From positions 1-56,274 of the forward strand of contig CALBKH010000101.1 in assembly GCA_937892955.1 (NCBI GenBank): a stretch of DNA of 56,274 nucleotides, given 5' to 3'. The stretch's first letter is position 1, and every line of letters begins with the position of its first letter. Both the position numbers and the translations under genes were made by a program. This document shows, piece after piece, positions 43,573-51,672 of this stretch. Source of the DNA: an uncultured Alphaproteobacteria bacterium. GTDB taxonomy: Bacteria; Pseudomonadota; Alphaproteobacteria; Rhizobiales; Ancalomicrobiaceae. Below the pieces are notes generated by a model. That model was not told where the DNA came from. It worked only from the letters and a program-made list of their open reading frames with translations, and did no database searches.

Positions 43573-44442
43573 TCATGCCAGGAGCCCGATCATCGCTGCG
43601 ATCTCGGCGACGATGGTTCCTGCGCCGACGACGTCGCCGGTGAAGCCGCCGATCCGCGCGCGCGCCGAGAGGCCGAGCCCGGCGACGGCCGCGATCGCGA
43701 CCACGATCGCCGGAACGATGCTCGCGCCGGCGACCGGTGCCATCGTCAGGACGACGATCGCCACGGCACCGGCCACCGCGATACCGAAGGCCGTCGGCTC
43801 CGGTCGGCCGGCGGCGCGGCCGAGCCCGTCGGTGCGCGCCGGATCGAGCGCCACCATCAGCCCGAGCGGCGCGACCCGCGCCAGCACGGCGACGCCGAGG
43901 ACGACGAGCCCGGCGCCGAGGCCGTCGTACCGGTCGATCGCTTCGGCGAGAAGGCTCGCCCGCAGGACGAACTGGATGGCGAGCGCCACGCCGGCGAAGG
44001 CGCCGATGCGGCTGTCCTTCATGATCTCCAGCCGCCGTTCGGCGGTGAAACCCCCGCCGAAGCCGTCGGCGACGTCGCCGAACCCGTCTTCGTGGAAGGC
44101 CCCGGTGAGATAGGCGAGGATGGCGAGGGTCAGCGCGGCGACGGCGAGCGAGGGCAGGGCGCTCGGCGCCGACGCCGCCAGCAACGCCGCCGGACCGGCG
44201 GCGATGGCGAGGCCGGCGAAGGGCAGCATGCGGATGGCGCGTCCGAACGGCGGTGGCGCGGCCGGATCGTCGGCGGCGCCGAGGCGCGGCAGCGGCAGAC
44301 GCGAATAGAACCGCACCATGGCGGCGAAATCGGCGAGGAGTCCGGCGAGCCCCGCAGCCGGGTCGGCTGGCGAAGGCGGGGCCGGGCTCTGCGGCTCGTT
44401 CCGCGATGCGGCGTCTCCCGTCGGCTGCGCGTCGTCGTTCAC
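43573..44442 (-). CDS. cobS: Adenosylcobinamide-GDP ribazoletransferase (cobalamin synthase)
   Basis: A 289-residue inner-membrane enzyme joining adenosylcobinamide-GDP to alpha-ribazole in the last part of B12 synthesis (CobS, also called CobV). Six or so TM segments; active-site motif GAFHEDGFGDVADGFGGG (about 112-129). Start GTG at 44442 has GAGG-type sequence upstream; the 40 N-terminal residues are non-conserved, so an internal start is possible. Divergent from cobT across 165 nt. Confidence 0.93.
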   Translation of the reverse strand: MNDDAQPTGDAASRNEPQSPAPPSPADPAAGLAGLLADFAAMVRFYSRLPLPRLGAADDPAAPPPFGRAIRMLPFAGLAIAAGPAALLAASAPSALPSLAVAALTLAILAYLTGAFHEDGFGDVADGFGGGFTAERRLEIMKDSRIGAFAGVALAIQFVLRASLLAEAIDRYDGLGAGLVVLGVAVLARVAPLGLMVALDPARTDGLGRAAGRPEPTAFGIAVAGAVAIVVLTMAPVAGASIVPAIVVAIAAVAGLGLSARARIGGFTGDVVGAGTIVAEIAAMIGLLA

Positions 44443-44607
44443 CGCCTCGCCCCGTTCCTCAGGCGATCGCGCCGCACCTCGTGCACCGCGCCGCCGCTCC
44501 GTCGGCTCGCTCGCGATCCGCGGAGACCGCGTCGTCCGTCCGTCTCCCTTGCCGCGCCGCGGCGAGGGGTATAGAGGGCGGCGATCCGAACGTCTCCGAG
44601 GCTCGAC

Positions 44608-45621
44608 ATGTCCGCCACTCCCTTCGACGACTTCCGCGATCTCGTCAATCTCGTCCCCGGTCCGGACGAAGCGGCGGTCGCCGCCTTCCGCGCCCGCGAC
44701 GCCCAGCTGACCAAGATCCCCGGCTCGCTCGGCCGCCTCGAGGAGATCGTCGAACTGCTCGCCGCCGTGACCGGCAAGGCGCCGCCGAAGGTCGAGAAGC
44801 CGCTGGTCGCCGTCTTCGCCGCCAACCACGGCATCACCGCCAAGGGCGTCTCGGCCTATCCGTCCGAGGTGACCAAGCAGATGGTGGCCAACTATGCCGT
44901 CGGCGGCGCGGCGATCAATCAGATCTGCATGGTGAGCGACATCGGCCTCAAGGTCTTCGAACTCGCCCTCGACTTCCCCACCCCGGACATCTCCGAGACC
45001 GACGCGTTCGACGAGGCCGGCTGCGCCGCCACCATGGCCTTCGGCATGGAGGCGCTCGCCGGCGGCACCGATCTGCTCTGCCTCGGCGAGATGGGCATCG
45101 GCAACACGGCGGTCGCCTCGGCGCTCTACCTCGCCCTCTTCGGCGGCACGGCGGAAGACTGGGTCGGCCCCGGCACCGGCGTCGCCGGCGCAGCGCTCGC
45201 CAACAAGGCGAAAGTGGTGGCCGAGGCGGTCGCCCGCATCGCCGGTGAGACCGATCCCTTCCAGATCCTGCGCCGCATCGGCGGTCGCGAGATCGCCGCG
45301 ATGGTCGGCGCCATCCTCGGCGCGCGCCATCAGAAGGTGCCGGTGGTGGTCGACGGCTTCGTCACCTCCGCCGCCGCGGCGGTGGTCCATGCACTCAACC
45401 CGGCGGCGATCGACCACTGCATCTTCGCCCACGTCTCGGCCGAGCCGGCGCACCGCCGCGCCCTCGCCGCGATGGGCAAGACGCCGCTCCTCGATCTCGG
45501 CATGCGTCTCGGCGAGGGCACGGGGGCCGCGGTCGCCGCCTCGATCATCCGCGCCGCCGCCGCCACCCATGCCGGCATGGCGACCTTCGCCGAAGCCGGG
45601 GTGAGCGACAAGGACGGCTGA
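44608..45621 (+). CDS. cobT: Nicotinate-nucleotide--dimethylbenzimidazole phosphoribosyltransferase
   Basis: A 337-residue enzyme making alpha-ribazole phosphate from dimethylbenzimidazole and nicotinate mononucleotide, which feeds CobS. Conserved KIPGSLGRLEEI, FAANHGITAKGVSAYP, GEMGIGNTA and the catalytic Glu in LGEGTGAAVA. Divergently transcribed from cobS. No cobalamin riboswitch was recognised in the shared 165-nt intergenic region, although a TATAGAGG promoter-like stretch precedes cobT. Confidence 0.95.
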   Translation: MSATPFDDFRDLVNLVPGPDEAAVAAFRARDAQLTKIPGSLGRLEEIVELLAAVTGKAPPKVEKPLVAVFAANHGITAKGVSAYPSEVTKQMVANYAVGGAAINQICMVSDIGLKVFELALDFPTPDISETDAFDEAGCAATMAFGMEALAGGTDLLCLGEMGIGNTAVASALYLALFGGTAEDWVGPGTGVAGAALANKAKVVAEAVARIAGETDPFQILRRIGGREIAAMVGAILGARHQKVPVVVDGFVTSAAAAVVHALNPAAIDHCIFAHVSAEPAHRRALAAMGKTPLLDLGMRLGEGTGAAVAASIIRAAAATHAGMATFAEAGVSDKDG

Positions 45622-45644
45622 GCGAGCCAATTCCGTCGGATATC

Positions 45645-45750
45645 GAAAATGCCCGATGGTGGTCTCGAGGCGAATGCCTCGTGCCTCCGAGGCGAAGGAA
45701 AAGCTCGCATGTCGGCGGAGGCGGGCGCGTCGGTACCCCCGGCCTTCGGT
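45645..45750. repeat. Copy B2 of the 106-bp intergenic repeat flanking cobST
   Basis: Same orientation as copy B1 at 43398. It begins 23 nt after the cobT stop and ends one nt before the stop of the MerR-like gene. An internal hairpin CGAGGC-GAAT-GCCTCG replaces the larger stem of B1. The two copies bracket cobS and cobT as direct repeats. Confidence 0.75.
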
Positions 45751-45751
45751 C

Positions 45752-46219
45752 TCAGATCAGGTCGGAGAGCGCGTCGATCGAGGTGATCGCCCGTTCGATG
45801 CGGACGATGAGCGGAGGTCGGCCGGCGTGGTCGCGGTGCGTCGCGGCGATCGATCGGAGCAGCGTCCGCAACACGTCGATCGCGTCGCAGCGGGTCGGGC
45901 AGGGCGTCGGCCCGCACTTGCCGCAGCGCTGGAGCAGATGGCGAGCATAGGCGTCGATGGCCTCGTCCGAGGCGCCGAGGTCGATCAACTCGGCGACCAC
46001 CGCCGTGACCCGCGCATCGTCGGCATCGTAGCTCCGGCCGGGGCGGCTCGGCTCCGACCGCAGGAGACCGATGTCTTCGATCCGATGCACCAGATCGAGA
46101 TCGACACGGCAACTGGCCGCCAGCGCCTCCGGTGAGGCGAAGTGTGGCACGTCCTCGAGCTTGATCGAAAAAATCAGGCACAGGAGGTCGAGCATTTCGT
46201 GTCGCGTATGACGAATCAT
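45752..46219 (-). CDS. MerR-like winged-helix protein with C-terminal Cys cluster
   Basis: A 155-residue probable regulator. Residues 30-90 (PEALAASCRVDLDLVHRIEDIGLLRSEPSRPGRSYDADDARVTAVVAELIDLG) follow the MerR HTH pattern. A Cys cluster at 99, 102, 107 and 111 (CGKCGPTPCPTRC) could bind a metal or a redox signal. The ATG at 46219 has GGAG upstream, while the longer frame starts with GTG at 46234. Next to cobT but convergent with it; the target is unknown. Confidence 0.6.
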   Translation of the reverse strand: MIRHTRHEMLDLLCLIFSIKLEDVPHFASPEALAASCRVDLDLVHRIEDIGLLRSEPSRPGRSYDADDARVTAVVAELIDLGASDEAIDAYARHLLQRCGKCGPTPCPTRCDAIDVLRTLLRSIAATHRDHAGRPPLIVRIERAITSIDALSDLI

Positions 46220-46473
46220 CGGCCACTCCGCCACAGCTGTGTACGGGAGTTGTTCGCTTTCATGGCCGAGAGCGACGCGGTGTCACCGCAATGATGACGC
46301 GGTGACGAGCCTTCATCGCGGTCGAATGTGATGCGATCGAACAAGAAGAAACGCGATTCCCGATTGAAACTATTCGCCATCATAGAGCATCGGCGTCGTT
46401 GGCGCCAACGGTTACGATACAGATATTTCTGGAAATTGGTCGAATACGCCGAAGTCGCGATGGGGCCGGAGCT
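46220..46473. other. Intergenic region, AT-richer
   Basis: Contains the MerR-like gene's promoter side and the 3' flank of the sensor kinase. A short frame starting near 46328 encodes a very basic peptide (NKKKRDSRLKLF...) that runs into antisense kinase sequence. It is not supported as a gene. Confidence 0.35.
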
Positions 46474-48084
46474 TCAGCCCCTCCCCATCTGCCGCCGCAT
46501 GGTGCCGAGCACCGAGCCGGTGGCGCCGGCGGCGGAGATGTCGGTGATGCCGCGCCGCCGCGGCCGCTCGTCGATCCGCGGCATCACCTCGAGCACCCGC
46601 GACTGCGGCACGGTGAACATCACCTCGGTGCCCTCGCGCAATTTCGAGGTGAGAGCGAAGGTGCCGCCGTGCATCTGCACCAGCGCCTGGACGATGGAGA
46701 GGCCGAGGCCGGTGCCCTGTTCGGCCGACTTGATGGCGATCGAGCCCTGGCCGAAGCGGGAGAGCACGATCGGGATCTCGTCCTCCGGAATGCCGGGGCC
46801 GGTGTCGCGCACCGAGACGTACTGGCCGCCGCCGGCGGTCCAGCCGACCTTCACCGTGATGGTGCCGCCGGTCGGGGTGAACTTCACCGCGTTGGAGAGG
46901 AGATTGAGCGTCACTTGCCGCACGGCGCGCTCGTCGGCCCAGATCTTCGGCAGATTGTCCTCGTACTGCTCGACGATGGTCAGCCCCTTGTTGCGGGCGC
47001 GCAGCCCCATCATGTGGGCGCAGTCCTCGACGATGTAGGGCAGCGTCACCGATTCCTCGTTGAGCGTGTAGCGCCCCGCCTCGATGCGGCTGATGTCGAG
47101 GATCTCGTTGATCAGCTCGAGGAGATGCCGGCCACTGTCGTGGATGTCGGCGACGTAGCCTTTGTAGATGTCGTTGCCGAGCGGCCCCATCAACTCGTTC
47201 TGCATCACCTCGGAGAAGCCGAGGATGGCGTTGAGCGGTGTCCTGAGCTCGTGGCTCATGGTCGCCAGGAACCGGCTCTTGGCGTAGTTCGCCTCTTCGG
47301 CCTTGCGCCGGCTCTCGTCGGAGATCGAATTGGCCTGCTCGAGTTCGGCGATCAGACTGTCCTTCTCGGCGCGCGCTTCGATCTCGGTGAGAGAGGCGCG
47401 GAACAGGCGGTAGCCGAGGACGATGAAGAAGGCCTGGGTGGTCAGCGCCATGGTGGCGAAGACGACCTGATAGGACGGCGTCGGCAGGAACACCACCTCG
47501 GGACGGGCCATGAAGCCGAGCGCGGTGGTGACGGTGATCGGGAAGGTCGCCGCGAACATCGCCGCTTGGAGGTTCGACGCCAGCATGGCGCAGACCGCGA
47601 CGACGATCAGCATCGCCGAGAAGCGGAAGACGTCGGCGACGATCGTCGCGTCCGCCGGCAGAATGAAGAGGATCGCCCAGGTGAGCCCGAACAGGCCGTC
47701 GAGCGCCGCGAAGCGCCGCCGCCAACTCGCCAGCGACACGTCCTTGCGGTCGAGCTTGAGGAAATCGCGGGCGAAATAGAGCGTCGTCAGATGCGCCGCG
47801 ATGACGAAGAAGGCCCAGGCGCCGATCAGCACCTTGTCGGTCCAGAAGTGACCGACGAGAGCGATGAAGGCGACGAGCCCGGAAACCCAGACGGTCGAGG
47901 CGAGGCGCAGCCGCGCGTGCTCGACCATCAGCTCCCAGTCGAAGGCGGGCTTGACGTCGGTGTCCGAATCCAGCCGCTCGCGCACGTCTCTGACGGCGCG
48001 CGTCACCTGCCGACGACGCTCGGCGCGCTCGGAATTGATCGCCGTCTTGACGACGCTGTCGCTGGCGGGACCCGCCGTGCTCAC
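46474..48084 (-). CDS. PleC/DivJ-like multi-pass membrane histidine kinase
   Basis: A 536-residue kinase. The N-terminal soluble segment (1-62) precedes about six TM helices (64-225), a layout like DivJ. A coiled coil follows (230-268), then HisKA with SHELRTPLNAILGFSE (His278) and the alphaproteobacterial hallmark NDIYKGYVADIHDSG. HATPase shows NLLSNAVKF, DTGPGIPEDE and GTGLGLSI. No response regulator is adjacent; the family phosphorylates DivK/PleD-type proteins in cell-cycle control, which is inferred here. Divergent from the nuclease gene. Confidence 0.88.
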   Translation of the reverse strand: MSTAGPASDSVVKTAINSERAERRRQVTRAVRDVRERLDSDTDVKPAFDWELMVEHARLRLASTVWVSGLVAFIALVGHFWTDKVLIGAWAFFVIAAHLTTLYFARDFLKLDRKDVSLASWRRRFAALDGLFGLTWAILFILPADATIVADVFRFSAMLIVVAVCAMLASNLQAAMFAATFPITVTTALGFMARPEVVFLPTPSYQVVFATMALTTQAFFIVLGYRLFRASLTEIEARAEKDSLIAELEQANSISDESRRKAEEANYAKSRFLATMSHELRTPLNAILGFSEVMQNELMGPLGNDIYKGYVADIHDSGRHLLELINEILDISRIEAGRYTLNEESVTLPYIVEDCAHMMGLRARNKGLTIVEQYEDNLPKIWADERAVRQVTLNLLSNAVKFTPTGGTITVKVGWTAGGGQYVSVRDTGPGIPEDEIPIVLSRFGQGSIAIKSAEQGTGLGLSIVQALVQMHGGTFALTSKLREGTEVMFTVPQSRVLEVMPRIDERPRRRGITDISAAGATGSVLGTMRRQMGRG

Positions 48085-48142
48085 GCCCGTTCCTCGTCCG
48101 CTGCAAAATCGGGTGTTGCGATGCGACGAAGGCTAAGGGCGA

Positions 48143-48781
48143 ATGCTTAATGAACCGCTTCGAGAGTCGGTTCACACGACATCCGGGAATTCATTGGACG
48201 TGTATCGATCGCGTTTTCTTCCCCGCCGCCCGATCGCGCCGTTTCGCGGCCGTCTCGGCTTGTTTCTGGTGCTCGTGGCCGCCGCCGCGGCGTGGAAGGC
48301 GTGGCCGGTGCTGCGACCCTTCGTCGTGCCGGCCGATCGCCACTTCGGCCGGCTGCGCGTCGCCGACGGCGACAGTCTCGAACTCGGTGGTGTCCGTATC
48401 CGACTTCTCGGCGTCGACGCACCGGAACTCGATCAGACCTGCACCCTCGCCGGCGTCCCGCATCCCTGTGGGCGGGAGGCACGCGAACATCTCCTGCATC
48501 TGATCGCCGGTCGGCCGGTGACCTGTCTCTCCACCGAACTCGACCGTTACGGTCGCCACCTCGGGCGCTGCACCGCCGGCGACACCGAGCTCAATTCGGA
48601 GATGGTGCGCAGCGGCTGGGCCGTCGCCTATGGTGCCTATGCCCGCGAGGAGGCCGACGCCCGCGCCCACGGCCGCGGTCTGTGGTCGGGCGATTTCGTC
48701 TGGCCGCAGGACTTCCGCCGCGACAAGCGCGAGCGGCGCGACCGCGGCTGGTTCGAGGAGTGGTTCGGCGCCGGGAGGTGA
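48143..48781 (+). CDS. Membrane-anchored thermonuclease-like (SNase) protein
   Basis: A 212-residue protein. TM or uncleaved signal segment at about 37-60 (LGLFLVLVAAAAAWKAW), then a staphylococcal-nuclease-like domain (about 70-185): RVADGDSLELGGVRIRLLGVDAPE with the metal-binding Asp and catalytic Arg, DRYGRHLGRC, and ADARAHGRGLW. Two Cys (about 100 and 109) may form a disulfide. The C-terminus is rich in Arg, Lys and Asp. Probably a calcium-dependent extracytoplasmic nuclease. Ends 3 nt before the UDG-like gene, so the two form an operon. Confidence 0.85.
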   Translation: MLNEPLRESVHTTSGNSLDVYRSRFLPRRPIAPFRGRLGLFLVLVAAAAAWKAWPVLRPFVVPADRHFGRLRVADGDSLELGGVRIRLLGVDAPELDQTCTLAGVPHPCGREAREHLLHLIAGRPVTCLSTELDRYGRHLGRCTAGDTELNSEMVRSGWAVAYGAYAREEADARAHGRGLWSGDFVWPQDFRRDKRERRDRGWFEEWFGAGR

Positions 48782-48784
48782 GAC

Positions 48785-49414
48785 ATGTCGCATGACGCAT
48801 CCGCAGACGCCGTGGCCGCGCTGGAGACCGAGATCGCCCGCTGCCGCATCTGTCGCGACACCCCGCGCGGCACCGCGCTGCCGCACGAGCCGCGGCCGGT
48901 CACCCGCCTCTCCGCCACCGCGCGCATCCTCGTCGCCGGTCAGGCGCCCGGCACCCGCGTCCACGCCTCCGGCGTGCCGTTCAGCGATCCCTCCGGCGAT
49001 CGCCTGCGCGATTGGATGGGGGTGACGACGGAGATCTTCTACGATCGCGCCCGCATCGCCATCGTTCCCATGGGCTTCTGCTTTCCCGGCCACGACGCCC
49101 ACGGTGGCGATCTGCCGCCGCGCCGTGAATGCGCCCCCGCGTGGCGCGATCGGGTGATGGCGGTGATGCCGGCGATCGACCTCGTCCTCGCCGTCGGCCG
49201 GCCGGCGCAGCTCTGGCATCTCGGACGCGACGCCCGCCCGAACCTCGGCGAAACCGTCGCCGCCTGGCGCGAGATCCTCGACCGCCCGGGCCTCCCGCAG
49301 GTCCTGCCGCTGCCGCATCCCTCCTGGCGCAACACCGGCTGGCTGAAACGCCATCCCTGGTTCGTGGCCGAAGTGGTGCCCGAATTGCGCCGACGCGTCG
49401 CCGAACGCCTGTGA
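48785..49414 (+). CDS. Uracil-DNA glycosylase superfamily protein
   Basis: A 209-residue UDG-fold protein. Paired Cys CRICRD near the N-terminus, active-site-like GQAPGTRVHASGVPFSDPSGDRLRDWMG, central VLAVGRPAQLWHLG and C-terminal LPHPSWRNTGW. These match a family 4/5-like arrangement, though all four Fe-S Cys are not evident, so cluster binding is uncertain. It would remove uracil or damaged bases from DNA. GGGAGG precedes the ATG, and the nuclease gene is immediately upstream. Confidence 0.82.
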   Translation: MSHDASADAVAALETEIARCRICRDTPRGTALPHEPRPVTRLSATARILVAGQAPGTRVHASGVPFSDPSGDRLRDWMGVTTEIFYDRARIAIVPMGFCFPGHDAHGGDLPPRRECAPAWRDRVMAVMPAIDLVLAVGRPAQLWHLGRDARPNLGETVAAWREILDRPGLPQVLPLPHPSWRNTGWLKRHPWFVAEVVPELRRRVAERL

Positions 49415-49545
49415 GGTGCTGCGATCGGCGGCAATTTTGGGAATGAGTTTTTATTTTCGTCGAGCAATTGACGTTTATAAGAAAAGAAGTCACCTCTAGG
49501 GTGAAATATCGAGAATATATTACTCATGCACCACGGGGGTACACC
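49415..49545 (+). promoter_or_regulatory. AT-rich promoter region of the Lrp gene
   Basis: Strikingly AT-rich for this genome (TTTTTATTTTC, TTATAAGAAAAG, AATATATTACTC). A -35-like TTGACG lies at 49468 but no clear -10 stands at 17 nt. Such AT-rich stretches commonly host Lrp autoregulatory sites. GGGGG just before GTG 49546 is the probable ribosome binding site. Confidence 0.5.
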
Positions 49546-50040
49546 GTGATCGACCGCATCGACCGCAAGATCCTCCAGATCCTCCAGGAGGACAGCACCG
49601 TCCCCGTCGCCGAGATCGGCCGCCGGGTCGGCCTGTCGACGACGCCGTGCTGGCGCCGCATCCAGAAGCTCGAGGAGGACGGGGTCGTCACCCGCCGGGT
49701 CGCGGTGCTCGATCCCAAGAAGGTGAACGCCAAGGTCACCGCTTTCGTCGCCATCACCACCAACACCCATTCCGACGACTGGCTGAAGCGCTTCGCCGAG
49801 GTCGTCGCGGCGATGCCGGAGGTGGTCGAGTTCTACCGCATGGCCGGTCAGGTGGACTATCTGCTGCGCGTCGTCGTGCCCGACATCGAGGCCTACGACG
49901 GCTTCTACAAGCGCCTCATCGCCAAGATCGACATCGCCGACGTGTCGACTTCCTTCGCCATGGAGCAGATCAAGTACACCACCGCCCTGCCGCTCCAGTA
50001 CGTCGTCGTCGAGAAGTCGACGGCCAAGGACGCCGGTTGA
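49546..50040 (+). CDS. Lrp/AsnC-family transcriptional regulator
   Basis: A 164-residue regulator. The N-terminal HTH is IDRIDRKILQILQEDSTVPVAEIGRRVGLSTTPCWRRIQKLEEDGVV, with a C-terminal RAM/AsnC ligand domain (FAEVVAAMPEVVEFYRMAGQVDYLLRVVVPD). The GTG at 49546 begins the HTH and has GGGGG upstream; the open frame from 49468 crosses the promoter region. No amino-acid metabolic gene is adjacent, so the regulon is unknown. Confidence 0.9.
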   Translation: MIDRIDRKILQILQEDSTVPVAEIGRRVGLSTTPCWRRIQKLEEDGVVTRRVAVLDPKKVNAKVTAFVAITTNTHSDDWLKRFAEVVAAMPEVVEFYRMAGQVDYLLRVVVPDIEAYDGFYKRLIAKIDIADVSTSFAMEQIKYTTALPLQYVVVEKSTAKDAG

Positions 50041-50199
50041 GGCGGGCGCTCTCTCGGTCCCGGCCGTGTGTGGCCGGGCACAGTCGGCGGAATTGCGCGC
50101 CGCCTGCCACCTCGCCGGTTGAGCGCGCGCCGACCTCGCGCTATCACCGGCGGAGCATCCGCCGCGAGACCTCCGGCGGAGCACCGGAGGAGAGGCAGG

Positions 50200-51441
50200 A
50201 TGGCGACCTCGCCGCGAAGTGGCTCGGGGCTGGCGAAAGTGGTCGCGCTCGTCGCGACGCTGATGCTCGCCGCCTGTGGCGGCCGTCCCGACGGCGTCAT
50301 GGCGCCGACGACGCTTTCGGCCGAGGGCACGTCCGAGGTCGACCTGCTGGTGGTCACCACCCGCAATCCCACCGGCGATCCGGCTCGCCCCTTCGACGGC
50401 GAGCGCGGCCACCACGCCTCGATGAACCGTGTGGTGGTGTCGATCCCGCCGGAGAACGTCCGCCAGGTCGGCGAGATCCAATGGCCGACGTCGGTGCCGG
50501 CCGATCCGGCCAAGAGCTTCGCCGTCGTTCGTGATCAGGAGTTCCGCGACCGCGACGGTCGTCCCTGGTTCCGCGCCACCGGCAAGCGCCGCGTCCTGCT
50601 CTTCGTCCACGGCTTCAACACCCGCTACGAAGAGGCGGTCTTCCGCTTCGCCCAGATCGTCCACGACAGCGGCACCGACTTCGCGCCGGTCCTGTTCACA
50701 TGGCCGTCGCGCGGCTCGGTCTTCGACTACGTCTACGATCGCGAGAGCACCAACTGGTCGCGCGACACGTTGGAGAAGTTGCTGCGTTCCGCCGCCGAGG
50801 AGCCGGGGGTCGAGGAGGTGACGGTCATGGCCCATTCGATGGGGTCTTGGCTGGCGGTGGAAGCGTTGCGCGGCCTCGCACTCCGCGGCGGGGTGCCGAA
50901 GAAGATCGGCAACGTCATCCTCGCTTCGCCCGATCTCGACGTCGACGTCTTCGAGAACCAGATCCGACGTATCGGCGCCCATCCGCACATGACGCTGTTC
51001 GTCTCCCGCGACGACCGCGCGCTCGACCTGTCGCGACGCCTCGCCGGCGGGGTCGATCGGCTCGGCGCCATCGATCCGTCGCAGGAGCCCTACCGCGCCC
51101 GTCTGGAGAAATCCGGCGTCACCGTGCTCGATCTCACCGCGTTGAAGACCGGTGACGAACTCAATCACGGCAAGTTCGCCCGCAGCCCCGAGGTGGTGCG
51201 CCTGCTCGGCAGCCGCCTGATCGCCGGTCAGAAGGTGTCGGAGGACCACCGCGTCGGCCTCGCCGATCGGCTCGGCGCCATGGCCACGGGGGCCGCCGGC
51301 ACCGTCGGCTCCGCTGCCAGCCTGGCCGTCACCACGCCGATCGCCGTCTTCGACTCCGATGCCCGCGACAGCCTCGGCGACCGCGCCGGCGCCATCGGCC
51401 GCGGCGTCTCGGGCACCGTGAGGCCGCTCGTCGGCGAGTGA
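50200..51441 (+). CDS. DUF900-type alpha/beta-hydrolase lipoprotein
   Basis: A 413-residue protein. Lipoprotein signal with LMLAAC (lipid Cys26). Alpha/beta-hydrolase core: VLLFVHGFNTRYEEAVFRFAQI, FTWPSRGSVFDYVYDRES, and nucleophile elbow MAHSMGSWLA with catalytic Ser; downstream Asp and His complete the likely triad (SPDLDVDVF, NHGKF). The ATG at 50200 follows GGAGGAGAGG; the longer frame is Arg-rich and rejected. Tethered to a membrane facing the periplasm. Substrate unknown. It ends inside a family-A repeat element. Confidence 0.85.
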   Translation: MATSPRSGSGLAKVVALVATLMLAACGGRPDGVMAPTTLSAEGTSEVDLLVVTTRNPTGDPARPFDGERGHHASMNRVVVSIPPENVRQVGEIQWPTSVPADPAKSFAVVRDQEFRDRDGRPWFRATGKRRVLLFVHGFNTRYEEAVFRFAQIVHDSGTDFAPVLFTWPSRGSVFDYVYDRESTNWSRDTLEKLLRSAAEEPGVEEVTVMAHSMGSWLAVEALRGLALRGGVPKKIGNVILASPDLDVDVFENQIRRIGAHPHMTLFVSRDDRALDLSRRLAGGVDRLGAIDPSQEPYRARLEKSGVTVLDLTALKTGDELNHGKFARSPEVVRLLGSRLIAGQKVSEDHRVGLADRLGAMATGAAGTVGSAASLAVTTPIAVFDSDARDSLGDRAGAIGRGVSGTVRPLVGE

Positions 51442-51569
51442 TACCGAGCGGATGAAGTTCCGACCTGTTCGGTACTTCATCCGCGAAGGCGAGCCCGAAC
51501 GGGCGTCGGCCGGTCGGGCCGAAACTCACGAAATTCGGATGTGTCCGAATTTCGTGAACCCGGTATGAG
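51441..51569. repeat. Two-hairpin intergenic element, family A, full copy
   Basis: First hairpin: GCGGATGAAGT (51448-51458) with 51474-51484, plus inner CCGA/TCGG. Conserved linker 51483-51520 matches 1166-1203. Second hairpin: 14-bp arms 51526-51539 and 51544-51557. The flank ACCCGGTATGA corresponds to ACTCGGTATGA at the window start. Located between the DUF900 gene and the next binding protein. Confidence 0.8.
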
Positions 51570-51672
51570 ATCGCCGGCGCCGAGACCGGCGACGCTCGCG
51601 CCGTCGCATGCTATAGGACGCCTTCGCGATCCGGCCGATCGGTCCGGTTCGACCCTTCTCGGTCGGAGTCCC

